Assembly: GCA_964496275.1 (NCBI GenBank)
Contig: CAZBYL010000051.1
Coordinates: 1 to 15,329 of the forward strand
Length of the DNA stretch: 15,329 nt
Reading direction: 5' to 3'
Source of the DNA: CAZBYL01 sp964496275
Lineage (GTDB): Bacteria > Synergistota > Synergistia > Synergistales > Synergistaceae
Of the stretch, positions 1 to 7,130 are shown in pieces. The position numbers and the translations under genes are program-made. The notes below the pieces were generated by a model. The model searched no databases. It was not told the DNA's origin and saw nothing but the letters and a program-made list of their open reading frames with translations. Each line of letters starts with the position of its first letter. The first letter of the stretch is position 1.

Positions 1-52
1 CCTACGACCCCCTGCGTGTAAGGCAGGTGCTCTCCCGCTGAGCTATCCGCCC
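1..52 (-). tRNA. tRNA-Val(UAC), partial (3' end outside window)
   Basis: Read on the minus strand from 52, the acceptor 5' strand GGGCGGA is followed by TA and a D arm with GCTC/GAGC stems. The anticodon stem is CCTGC/GCAGG around a loop CTTACAC. The anticodon is TAC, which reads valine GUA codons. A five-base variable region and the start of the T stem follow, then the window ends, so the T loop, acceptor 3' strand and CCA cannot be checked. A strong promoter lies just upstream at 91-118. Other tRNA genes may follow outside the window. Confidence 0.93.
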
Positions 53-234
53 GCATCGCACTCCGTACCGCGTCAGCGACAACAGTGGATATTATAACAA
101 CTTTTTTTGACATGTCAACACCCAATTAAAAATTTTATTTGATGGGATTCGCAGTAGGTTCTATGGCATAAGAGATGTCTGCGAAATGGACGATATGTGT
201 GTGTTTATTTGTCGAGGTTACGCGTGTATGTGTT
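53..234. other. Intergenic gap between deacetylase gene and tRNA-Val
   Basis: These 182 bp contain the tRNA-Val promoter at 91-118 and an AT-rich stretch around 121-140. There is a 7-bp inverted repeat, TTCGCAG at 148-154 and CTGCGAA at 179-185, with a 24-base loop. I see no convincing intrinsic terminator for the upstream operon, because the T-rich stretch does not directly follow a GC-rich stem. The operon transcript may therefore read into the tRNA unit or end by another means. Confidence 0.6.
91..118 (-). promoter_or_regulatory. Sigma70-type promoter for tRNA-Val
   Basis: On the minus strand a perfect -35 TTGACA (118-113) and a perfect -10 TATAAT (96-91) are separated by 16 bp. Transcription would begin near position 84, about 30 nt before the tRNA 5' end. 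The -35 sits in a 12-bp perfect palindrome, TTGACATGTCAA (107-118). A two-out-of-two consensus match with proper spacing and a stable RNA gene downstream make this call firm. Confidence 0.85.
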
Positions 235-1311
235 TTATTCTGAGTCCTCATCCTGGTTATCAGTGATGTTTAAGCGCCTCAGCATTTCCGGTATCGTGAC
301 TAGGTCAACAGGTAAATTGTGGCGTATTTGCGACAATTTACTTAGGAAGAGAACAGTTGCCGGCCGAAAGTGACAGATTACCACCAAATCGCCTCTTTTA
401 GACGCAATCTTTATTGTTTCGTGGAATCTGGCCTCTATCGCATCTTTGTCTGCTGTATGGTCCAGAAACCCCCGATTCTTCAACGTTCCTATACCGGCTG
501 CCTTGGCAACTTCATAGGCGACACTTTTACCGGATGTGCTGCTGTCAACAAAGATCATATTTTTTTCTCTGAGGACATCAATTATCGGCACCATAATATC
601 CCAGTCCGCGGTTGCGAGTGAGCCTCGGTGGTTGTTTATGCCTATTGGGGAGGGCAATGTATCAAGAGCCTTCTTGGTGACAGACGCAATAGTCTCTCTG
701 TCCATACCTTTTCCTATCAGGAAGGGCCCGCCTTGTTTGTCTATCTCGGCCTGCATCGGCAGGTGAAGGAGGTACGGTATACCTTTTGATTCAGCCAGTT
801 CAGCCGTTTGCAGTGTGTAGCTTTGATACGGCATTATTGCCCATGTTGATGGGATGCCGTAGCCGGCTACTTTTTTTGCAAGATCTATGTTCGCTCCGCC
901 ATCGTCTATTATTATTGCAAGCATCGGGCGTCCTTTGTATTTTGTTGTCACTGAACCTTTGGGCATATCGAAGGATGAGTATGTAGCTGTGGGTGTTTTT
1001 TTATTTTTTGCGGAGGTGTCATTTGATATCGCACCGTGAACACTCTCGCTGTCCTTACTTTTTGCGGCAGTTTTATGTTCCTCGATTTTCTTTGTTATAA
1101 GTTCGGAATCTTTGGCGATTATCTCAGTGTCGGAAGGCTGAAAGATTCCCATAATTTTATCTTTAATGACGCTTACATTAAGAATATTCTGTATTTGATC
1201 AATTTCCGGAGCGGCAATAAAACAGACGAGGAGGACTGCGCACATGATAAGCGCAGCCAGCCTCGTCTTGGATTTTTTATCGTTGCCGGACCTTTTGAAG
1301 TGTCTGGCCAT
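235..1311 (-). CDS. Divergent polysaccharide deacetylase (YibQ/DUF610 family)
   Basis: A 358-residue protein with a short basic N terminus, one hydrophobic segment at about 17-35 (signal anchor or uncleaved signal), a low-complexity polar linker at about 60-125 and a single domain from about 128 to 348. The domain carries family marks: IIIDDGG at 133-139 (D136, D137), HLPMQ at 183-187, NNHRGS at 226-231, and late histidines H285 and H314. This fits Pfam divergent polysaccharide deacetylase (PF04748), a NodB-like fold of uncertain activity. E. coli yibQ follows envC, and here the gene likewise follows an envC-ctpA pair, so a role in envelope remodelling outside the membrane is likely but inferred. 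The ATG at 1311 follows a GAGGT ribosome site with 4-nt spacing. It lies 18 bp after the protease gene and appears last in the operon. The usual Met of the NNHMGS motif is Arg here. Confidence 0.87.
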   Translation of the reverse strand: MARHFKRSGNDKKSKTRLAALIMCAVLLVCFIAAPEIDQIQNILNVSVIKDKIMGIFQPSDTEIIAKDSELITKKIEEHKTAAKSKDSESVHGAISNDTSAKNKKTPTATYSSFDMPKGSVTTKYKGRPMLAIIIDDGGANIDLAKKVAGYGIPSTWAIMPYQSYTLQTAELAESKGIPYLLHLPMQAEIDKQGGPFLIGKGMDRETIASVTKKALDTLPSPIGINNHRGSLATADWDIMVPIIDVLREKNMIFVDSSTSGKSVAYEVAKAAGIGTLKNRGFLDHTADKDAIEARFHETIKIASKRGDLVVICHFRPATVLFLSKLSQIRHNLPVDLVTIPEMLRRLNITDNQDEDSE

Positions 1312-1329
1312 GTTTACCTCTTTTCAGCT

Positions 1330-2520
1330 CTATTTGCGAGCTATCTTGTTTTTAAGTTCTGCAAGAGCTTTCTGATACTGTTTGTCCTCTTTTTTGTTTT
1401 TCTTAGGCTCACCGCTCACTTTTATGTTCGGCTCCAACCCTTTGTGGTCTATTATATACCCGGAAGGAGTGGTGTATCTTGCTATTGTTATGTAGATACC
1501 TGATTTGTCGGGAAGGTTGAATAAGGACTGAACAGAGCCTTTTCCAAATGTTTTCATCCCGATTATCGTTCCTCTTTTATGGTCTTTAACAGCACCGGCA
1601 AGGATTTCAGCCGCACTGGCACTGCCTTCGTTTACAAGCACTACAAGAGGAAGGTTGTTTGCGCGTCCTTCTTGAGCATATAAGGTATCATTGGCCTTTT
1701 CAAAACGGCCTTTCATTCCGACGACTACTCCTCCGTTTATAAACTGTGATGTGACGTTGACACATGAGTCAAGGAGTCCCCCGGGGTTGTTTCGCAGGTC
1801 AAGTATGATGCCTTGAGCCTTTTTGGCTTTCGCACTTTTTATTGCACTTTCAAGCTCCTGATCAGTTTTTAGGTTAAACTGGTTGAGTTTTATGTAAGCT
1901 ATTTTATCCTGCATTTCGAGGCGCACCGTTTTTATTTTTATTACTTCTCTGACGATCGTAAATGTCAGGAGTTTGTTTTCGTTCTTTCTCCTGACCCATA
2001 TTTTGACAGGTTTTCCGGCAGGGCCTCTTAAAAATTTTACGACTTCATCACTGGTCATTCCCATTACGTTTTTGTCTTCAACTTTTATTATTTCATCAAG
2101 TGGCTTTATTCCGACTTTATCGGCAGGTGTTCCCTCAATAGGTGTTATTACGGTAGTCCGGCCATCCCGTGTTGTTATGTATATTCCAAGACCGCCATAT
2201 TCACCTTCCATTTCGATTTGTTCTTCTTCAAGCATTTTAGGGTCAACAAATCTTGTAAAGGGGTCTCCGACGGATTCGACTATCCCCTTTACGGCTCCGT
2301 AGTACATTTTCTTTTCGTCTATTTTCCCCTCTTTATCCCCATCAACTTGATATGTTTCAAGGGCAAGTTTAACCTGCTTTATTATCGCAAGCTGCTGAGG
2401 CGAGAAAGGGAGTCCCTTCCCCCAGTCTGAACCTAGGGCTTGCGGAACCATGTATATCCCCATGGAGATAAGTATACCTATAAAAATTCCTGCGGCGATG
2501 TCTTTAATTTTTCTGCCCAT
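1330..2520 (-). CDS. CtpA-like carboxyl-terminal processing protease (S41)
   Basis: About 396 residues, the usual size for CtpA/CtpB. In the numbering of the longer 399-residue frame it shows an N-terminal hydrophobic segment (about 9-28) that tethers or exports it, a PDZ domain (about 108-182) with GGLGIYI, and the S41 protease core (about 205-370). The core has NEGSASAAE with catalytic Ser305, and Lys330 in FGKGSVQ with Gln334. Their 25- and 4-residue spacing matches the Ser-Lys-Gln triad of Bacillus CtpB. It probably trims periplasmic or wall-associated proteins, and its place between the EnvC-like and deacetylase genes suggests a target in cell separation (inference). A GTG at 2529 gives nine extra bases of frame, but the GGAAAGG site is only 3 nt from it, so I prefer ATG 2520. 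The choice is not certain. Confidence 0.93.
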   Translation of the reverse strand: MGRKIKDIAAGIFIGILISMGIYMVPQALGSDWGKGLPFSPQQLAIIKQVKLALETYQVDGDKEGKIDEKKMYYGAVKGIVESVGDPFTRFVDPKMLEEEQIEMEGEYGGLGIYITTRDGRTTVITPIEGTPADKVGIKPLDEIIKVEDKNVMGMTSDEVVKFLRGPAGKPVKIWVRRKNENKLLTFTIVREVIKIKTVRLEMQDKIAYIKLNQFNLKTDQELESAIKSAKAKKAQGIILDLRNNPGGLLDSCVNVTSQFINGGVVVGMKGRFEKANDTLYAQEGRANNLPLVVLVNEGSASAAEILAGAVKDHKRGTIIGMKTFGKGSVQSLFNLPDKSGIYITIARYTTPSGYIIDHKGLEPNIKVSGEPKKNKKEDKQYQKALAELKNKIARK

Positions 2521-2558
2521 TGTTACCACTGACCTTTCCTAAATCGAGTCCTTTTTAT

Positions 2559-3767
2559 TTATCGTAAGTAGCGCATCGGGTTGACAGCGTTACCGTTTAC
2601 TCTGACTTCAAAATGCAGGTGGTTTCCGGTTGCGACACCGGTTGAACCTACTCGCCCTATAACGGATCCTCTGCTGACTTTCTGGTCTTCCGCACATTCA
2701 ATTCTTGAAAGGTGAGCATATACCGTGGTGAGATCCCCACCATGGTCGATTATTATGACTTGTCCGTATCCGCGCATCCAACCAGTATATAGGACTTCTC
2801 CCGTGTCGGCGGCTGATACAGGCGTTCCCTTTGGCGCACTTATGTCCAAGCCGGTGTGGTTGATTTTTGTTTTAAATACAGGATGTACTCTTGTGCCAAA
2901 TACGCTTGATATAGAACCTTGCGTAGGCCACGCAAGCCTTCCGCCTTTGTAGTATACGACTTCTTTTTTTGTCGGGTTTTTCTTAGCTTTCAGAGCACGC
3001 TTCTGAGCCAGCAGTCTTTTAACGGTGGACTGAAGTTCCTTCGAAGCACGTAGTAGTTCTTCCTGCTCGTGCATGTATAGGGCTTTGTCTTTTTTTACTT
3101 TAGCCAGCAGTGCGTTGCGTTCGTTGGCTGCGGCATTGAGTTCTTTGTGCTGAACTTTCAGAACGTTGCCCTGTTCCTTGTAGTTCTGCTGATCTTCCAT
3201 CAATTTTCTCTGCGCGTTCGTGAGTCGATCTTTTTGCTCTGCCAAACTGTTAATTAACTTTTGATCCTGGTCAGCAATTTTCCCCAAAAGGTACGAAGTA
3301 GAGATTGCTTCCTGTGCGCCGCGTGACGAAAGAAGTAAATTAAACTCAGTAATGCCTCCGTATTTGTATATGCTCACAATCCTCTGACGCAATAGTTTTT
3401 GTGTGCGCTGTATCCCTGTGTCGGTATCCGATATTTCACCGGTAAGTCTTACAATATTGTTCTGCAACCTTTTAACTCTGAGGTTCACAACATTTACTCG
3501 TTGCTGTGTTAACGTTATTTTTTGGCTTAGTTCTTCTATCTGGCGTGATACATTTTTTTCTTTACGTGCAGTCTCGGAAATTTTCTTCTTTGTACCTGAA
3601 ATTTGCTGCTGTATTTTTTTGTACTCTCGCTCCTGTGACGCTATCTGTTTGTCTATGTCTGTCGCTTTATCAGCAGCACAAGAGCACGTAACAGCCGACG
3701 CCAGAAATACGGCAGCTAATAACAAACAAGGTAATTTGAAATATATGTTTCCTATTGTTTTTTTCAT
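2559..3767 (-). CDS. EnvC-like murein hydrolase / hydrolase activator (M23)
   Basis: A 402-residue secreted protein. Residues 1-31 form a signal peptide with likely cleavage after SCA at 29-31; the two nearby cysteines do not fit a lipobox. Residues about 36-260 are a long charged coiled coil with heptad-like K/E/Q content, interrupted near 135-160, as in EnvC, PcsB and CwlO-type proteins. A LytM/M23 domain occupies about 276-402. Its zinc and catalytic residues are all present: H304 and D308 in HTGLD, H352 in YAHLS, H383 and H385 in HLHFE. It lies 17 bp after ftsX, and FtsEX is the known membrane partner that relieves autoinhibition of such coiled-coil proteins. E. coli EnvC has a degenerate LytM site and only activates amidases; this one may also cut peptidoglycan itself. 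The downstream neighbour is the CtpA-like protease. Confidence 0.92.
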   Translation of the reverse strand: MKKTIGNIYFKLPCLLLAAVFLASAVTCSCAADKATDIDKQIASQEREYKKIQQQISGTKKKISETARKEKNVSRQIEELSQKITLTQQRVNVVNLRVKRLQNNIVRLTGEISDTDTGIQRTQKLLRQRIVSIYKYGGITEFNLLLSSRGAQEAISTSYLLGKIADQDQKLINSLAEQKDRLTNAQRKLMEDQQNYKEQGNVLKVQHKELNAAANERNALLAKVKKDKALYMHEQEELLRASKELQSTVKRLLAQKRALKAKKNPTKKEVVYYKGGRLAWPTQGSISSVFGTRVHPVFKTKINHTGLDISAPKGTPVSAADTGEVLYTGWMRGYGQVIIIDHGGDLTTVYAHLSRIECAEDQKVSRGSVIGRVGSTGVATGNHLHFEVRVNGNAVNPMRYLR

Positions 3768-3784
3768 TTTTTTGCCTGTACCCT

Positions 3785-4669
3785 CTACAACGGTTTTGCT
3801 GCTTTACTTATGAATCCTTCCACAGCAAACAAACTTGCAACCAGGCTTACGGTTGTACCACATGACACAAGGACAAAACCAAGTTTAAGAATTAGTTTAG
3901 GTGAGTCAATGAATGGCAAGAATGGCAACATATCTCGTAATTTGTCTATTGCAGAGTAATACGTTGCTCCAAGTATCATCGAAGCAACAAGCGAGCCAAG
4001 TAATCCTAGCAGAAACCCCTGAATAACAAATGGCAGAGTTATATACGTAGCAGTAGCCCCAACCTTAAGCATTACACTAATTTCAGATTCACGGGAATAT
4101 ACTGATATTCTTATGGTGTTAAAAAGCACTACAGAGCTTGCAGTCACTGCGAATATCAGCATTATAAAAGAAAATTTCTCGACAAAGCCCGAGACTTTTG
4201 TAAGTTTTTCCGCAATATGTCCCGCATATACAATGTCGTCTATTTCTCGTACAGACGCAAGTTCCCTGGCTGTCGCAGCAACCTGTGAGGCCTTGTCCAC
4301 GTGAACCTCTATGCTTGAGGGAAGTGGATTATCACCAAGCAGCGTCAATGCCTTTGACTGAGCTCCTATTCTTGAGCGCAGTCTTTCAAGTGCGGCCTCT
4401 TTGGTTATTATGTTAATGTCTGTGACATTGGGCATCGAGCGAATTTGCTTTGCGGCACGTTGTATATCCGCTCCATCTTTAACATAGACCTGTATCGAGA
4501 GCTGATCTTCCATTACGGATACTATATTTTTTATGTTCAGTACAAACAGTGTCATAAATCCGATGACGAAAAACACCGACATCGCGGTAAATATTGTCAA
4601 AAAACTCATTCCCCAATGCCTGACTATGAGACGCCAGCCATCTCTTATTGCATATCTAACAGCCGCCAT
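3785..4669 (-). CDS. ftsX: Cell division protein FtsX
   Basis: FtsX is the membrane half of the FtsEX ABC system, which passes ATP-driven movement to wall hydrolases. The protein has a cytoplasmic N terminus, a first membrane segment, an extracytoplasmic loop of about 115 residues, and three further segments. In the 303-residue frame that starts at 4696 these lie at about 31-54, 175-195, 222-246 and 268-292. The characteristic stretch SRESEISVMLKVGAT (201-215) precedes the third segment. I chose ATG 4669 because it leaves about 20 residues before the first segment, as in Bacillus FtsX, and GGAAGGGG lies 12 nt upstream. ATG 4696 is the alternative but has only a weak GAG directly before it. 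The gene overlaps the end of ftsE and is followed after 17 bp by the EnvC-like gene. Confidence 0.93.
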   Translation of the reverse strand: MAAVRYAIRDGWRLIVRHWGMSFLTIFTAMSVFFVIGFMTLFVLNIKNIVSVMEDQLSIQVYVKDGADIQRAAKQIRSMPNVTDINIITKEAALERLRSRIGAQSKALTLLGDNPLPSSIEVHVDKASQVAATARELASVREIDDIVYAGHIAEKLTKVSGFVEKFSFIMLIFAVTASSVVLFNTIRISVYSRESEISVMLKVGATATYITLPFVIQGFLLGLLGSLVASMILGATYYSAIDKLRDMLPFLPFIDSPKLILKLGFVLVSCGTTVSLVASLFAVEGFISKAAKPL

Positions 4670-5351
4670 AGAGTTTGTAGTCCCCTTCCTGCTCATCTCT
4701 CACAACTCGTCCCCTGTGTATCTCAATAACTCTGTGACGGTATGTGTCAACTATATAATCATTATGTGTTGCCATAAGCACCGTTGTGCCTGCCGCGTTT
4801 ATGTCAAACAGCAGCTTCATTATTTCGTCGGCTGTGTTGTTGTCAAGGTTTCCTGTAGGCTCGTCGGCAAGAAGCAGAGATGGGTCGTTCACAATTGCCC
4901 TAGCAATGGCAAGTCTCTGTTGTTCTCCTCCCGATAACTGCGGCGGATACATGTTTCTTCTGCGCCAAATTCCCACTTTTTTCATGACCTCGGATGCTTT
5001 TTCCGCGATTTCTTTTTGCGAGCACCCCATAACTTCCATTACAAAGGCGATATTTTCAAATGCAGTCAGGTTAGGAAGAAGCATAAAGTCCTGAAAAACG
5101 ACTCCGATATCCCGCCGGAAAAGAGCCAGGTTAAATCTGTTTATTTTACGAAGCGCCCTGCCTCCGGCACTGACATGACCGCGTGTCGGGATTACATCGC
5201 GGAGTATACATCTCATGAGAGTGGTCTTTCCGGAACCTGTTTCGCCTACAAGGTAAACAAACTCACCCTTGTCAATTTGCAGATATATGTCTTCGAGAGC
5301 GACGATATCCGGCTCGTATATTTTTGTTACACCAGAAAAAGTAATTTCCAT
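4656..5351 (-). CDS. ftsE: Cell division ATP-binding protein FtsE
   Basis: A 231-residue ABC ATPase, the standard FtsE length. Motifs in order: Walker A GETGSGKT (36-43), Q-loop Gln87 in VFQDF, ABC signature LSGGEQQR (139-146), Walker B LLLADEP (159-165) with catalytic Glu164, D-loop NLD (168-170) and switch His196. All residues needed for ATP hydrolysis are present. It works at the inner face of the membrane with FtsX, whose gene overlaps its 3' end. The identity as FtsE rather than another ABC ATPase rests on the adjoining ftsX and EnvC-like genes. The ATG at 5351 follows an AGGAGGT site with about 11-nt spacing, and that site overlaps the stop of the upstream transketolase-like gene. Confidence 0.95.
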   Translation of the reverse strand: MEITFSGVTKIYEPDIVALEDIYLQIDKGEFVYLVGETGSGKTTLMRCILRDVIPTRGHVSAGGRALRKINRFNLALFRRDIGVVFQDFMLLPNLTAFENIAFVMEVMGCSQKEIAEKASEVMKKVGIWRRRNMYPPQLSGGEQQRLAIARAIVNDPSLLLADEPTGNLDNNTADEIMKLLFDINAAGTTVLMATHNDYIVDTYRHRVIEIHRGRVVRDEQEGDYKLYGGC

Positions 5352-5360
5352 TTGTATCTT

Positions 5361-6308
5361 TTACCTCCTGCGAAGTGCCCAAACCTGCGAGGCGGCACTG
5401 ACTATTTCCTGCCAAGTAAGTCCATGATATTCACGCAATTCATCCGGCATTCCGCTGCCTACGAAATAATCATCAACAGCAACAAAACGTACCGGTATGG
5501 GATATGTTGTGGACAGAGATTCCGCAACAGCACCGCATAGACCTCCGATTCTGCTCTGCTCCCCGGCAACGACACAACACCCCGTGCGTCTGACAGAGGC
5601 GAGCAGTATCTGTTCCGGAAGCGGCTTTATACTGTAGCAATCTATCACCTCCGCACCTATGCCTTGCTGCTCCAGAATAGAGGCAGCCTTGAGCGCCTGA
5701 TTCACCATTATGCCGCAAGCACAGATAGTAACTCCTGTTCCCGATGTCAGCATTCTTGCTCCGCGCGGCGCAGAGATAAAATCCGACTCCGCCGAAAATG
5801 ACGGTAGAGGAGTTCTGCTCAGACGAATGTATGACGGTGTTCCGCAGTTTTCCGCTATCGCAATGCTTTCTTCAAACGACCTTGAGTCAGACGGTATAAA
5901 AACGCTCATGTTCGGAAGAGCTCTCATGAGAGACGTATCTTCCAGTATGTTGCGTCCTACTCCATCTTGCCCTTTACATAGTCCGGTTTCGGCAACCACA
6001 ATACGTACCGGAAGAGATGGAATCGCGACCGCTTCTCTGATCTGTCCGTAGCCTGTAGAGGTTATAGCAGAAGATTCCGATATTATCCACGTTTTTTTGC
6101 CTGAAACGGCAAGTCCCGCAGCGGCGAGAATCATTGCATCATCGGAAGTTAGTTTTAAAATTTTATTTTTCGGAATATCATTTAACGCATCAACCGCAGC
6201 AAAGGAGTCTTTCAGAATAATTGCCGCATCTGCCTCTTTCGCAGCATATTCTAAAATATATTTGCAAAAGATATCCCATGTCGAAACCATATTATTCATT
6301 TCCGTCAT
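5361..6308 (-). CDS. Transketolase-like C-terminal subunit, active-site degenerate
   Basis: A 315-residue protein that matches the pyrimidine-binding plus C-terminal domains of split transketolases of the TktC type. Fold-level motifs are well kept: LEDTSLMRALPNM (122-134), IPSD (138-141), PSYIRLSR (158-165), CGIMVNQALKAA (198-209) and a final GSGMPDEL (284-291). Cofactor signatures are not. The family sequence GIAEQNM, holding the glutamate that activates thiamine diphosphate, reads LTSDDAM (53-59), so Glu is Asp56. The FAxFxxxRAxEQIR stretch keeps only QIR (89-91), and the DGxxHQ histidine is Arg119. I infer a catalytically weak or dead protein that probably pairs with the product of the upstream gene. 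Start: GGAGGG at 6319-6314 is 5 nt from ATG 6308, while a GTG at 6311 is too close. It overlaps the upstream gene by 17 bp. Alternative readings are a pyruvate dehydrogenase beta or DXS-like relative. Confidence 0.85.
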   Translation of the reverse strand: MTEMNNMVSTWDIFCKYILEYAAKEADAAIILKDSFAAVDALNDIPKNKILKLTSDDAMILAAAGLAVSGKKTWIISESSAITSTGYGQIREAVAIPSLPVRIVVAETGLCKGQDGVGRNILEDTSLMRALPNMSVFIPSDSRSFEESIAIAENCGTPSYIRLSRTPLPSFSAESDFISAPRGARMLTSGTGVTICACGIMVNQALKAASILEQQGIGAEVIDCYSIKPLPEQILLASVRRTGCCVVAGEQSRIGGLCGAVAESLSTTYPIPVRFVAVDDYFVGSGMPDELREYHGLTWQEIVSAASQVWALRRR

Positions 6309-7128
6309 CACTGCCCTCCAACTCTTCCAGAGCTTGATCCATATCTTCTATGCTCATGCACCCCTGTAGTTTTGTATTTGCATTTCTGACAAACGAAAAC
6401 TTGCTGGCGTTGCGCGTGGCAATGAAGAGAGCTTTAGGAGATCGTTCTTCATAATTTAAAGTTCCGAATGCGGATTCCATATCACTGAAATTATGTCCGT
6501 CCACAACAGCAGTTTCCCAACCGATTGAGCTAAGAGCCGACATACATTGTTTAGCGCGTTCCTCTGTACTGTGAAATCCGCAAGACTCTCCGAATATAAC
6601 TATAAGTATAAGATTTGAAACGCCCTGTTCGGCAATTCTTTTCGCCTCGGGCATAAAACTTTCATCATCAAAATCACAGAGGAGCGACATACAGACAACT
6701 CTGGGCTGCGTCCCGCAATAAGCCGGAAGTGAGGATGCAAGCGGTGCGGCAAGAAAAAGCTCCGGAGAACTTACGACGCAAGGCGCGTCTATACCTGGGG
6801 TGCGCTTAAAATCCGGCATCGCCTGAAGCATAGCCCCAAGCCTGCGATAGTGCCATAGTTCTTCTCTGTCAAAGTACCCTCGGAATGCCAAAACCGCGTA
6901 CAAGGCGGGGGAGAAATCCTGTATCCCAAACACGAGCCTGTCTCTGTCTTCACGTTTTGGTTTTGAAGGGAGAATAACAAGCTCTTCCCAGTACAAATAT
7001 ACGAGGATGTCTACCAATACGAGCGGCAAAGCCAGGGGGCCGGATCTGGCTACTCCGACCATTCTTACTATGTCTTTTGATACTTCACCGGCTACAGAGT
7101 GCAGAAAATCTATTCTCTCCTGTTCCAT
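6292..7128 (-). CDS. Transketolase-like N-terminal subunit, active-site degenerate
   Basis: A 278-residue protein, the full length of a TktN subunit (pyrophosphate-binding domain). Kept landmarks include DILVYLYW (40-47), EDRDRLVF (60-67), SPALYAVLAFRGYF (73-86), LQAMPDFKRTPGI (101-113), VVDGHNF (208-214) and the end DQALEEL (264-270). The functional signatures are gone. The His of SGHPGG is Pro31, the His of SKGH is Asp71, and the His of LQGHPD is Met104. The GPLGQG-type loop reads VVSSPE (118-123), the GDG metal motif region reads LCDFDDE (150-156), and the metal-binding Asn of IVDRN is Gly180. No frameshift or internal stop is present, so this is not a decaying pseudogene. ATG 7128 follows GGAGG with 7-nt spacing inside the end of csaB. 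The product presumably forms a heteromer with the next gene's product. Its function is unknown. Confidence 0.83.
   Translation of the reverse strand: MEQERIDFLHSVAGEVSKDIVRMVGVARSGPLALPLVLVDILVYLYWEELVILPSKPKREDRDRLVFGIQDFSPALYAVLAFRGYFDREELWHYRRLGAMLQAMPDFKRTPGIDAPCVVSSPELFLAAPLASSLPAYCGTQPRVVCMSLLCDFDDESFMPEAKRIAEQGVSNLILIVIFGESCGFHSTEERAKQCMSALSSIGWETAVVDGHNFSDMESAFGTLNYEERSPKALFIATRNASKFSFVRNANTKLQGCMSIEDMDQALEELEGSDDGNE
6314..6319 (-). promoter_or_regulatory. Ribosome binding site deciding the start of the TktC-like gene
   Basis: GGAGGG on the minus strand lies 5 nt before ATG 6308 and only 2 nt before GTG 6311. It sits inside the 3' end of the upstream TktN-like gene, so the two subunits are coupled at translation. 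Confidence 0.75.
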
Positions 7129-7130
7129 AC

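Noticed and set aside
148..185. Inverted repeat TTCGCAG/CTGCGAA as terminator of the minus-strand operon
   Set aside because: The stem is only 7 bp with a 24-base loop, and the T-rich stretch starts well after the stem, so it does not look like an intrinsic terminator.
5016..5540. Plus-strand frame of 174 codons opposite ftsE and the TktC-like gene
   Set aside because: Antisense shadow spanning two real genes and their junction, with no domain-like features.
6292..7128. TktN-like gene as a decaying pseudogene
   Set aside because: Full length, no stop or frameshift, good ribosome site, and the partner gene is coupled to it and equally intact, so a maintained pseudoenzyme is more likely.
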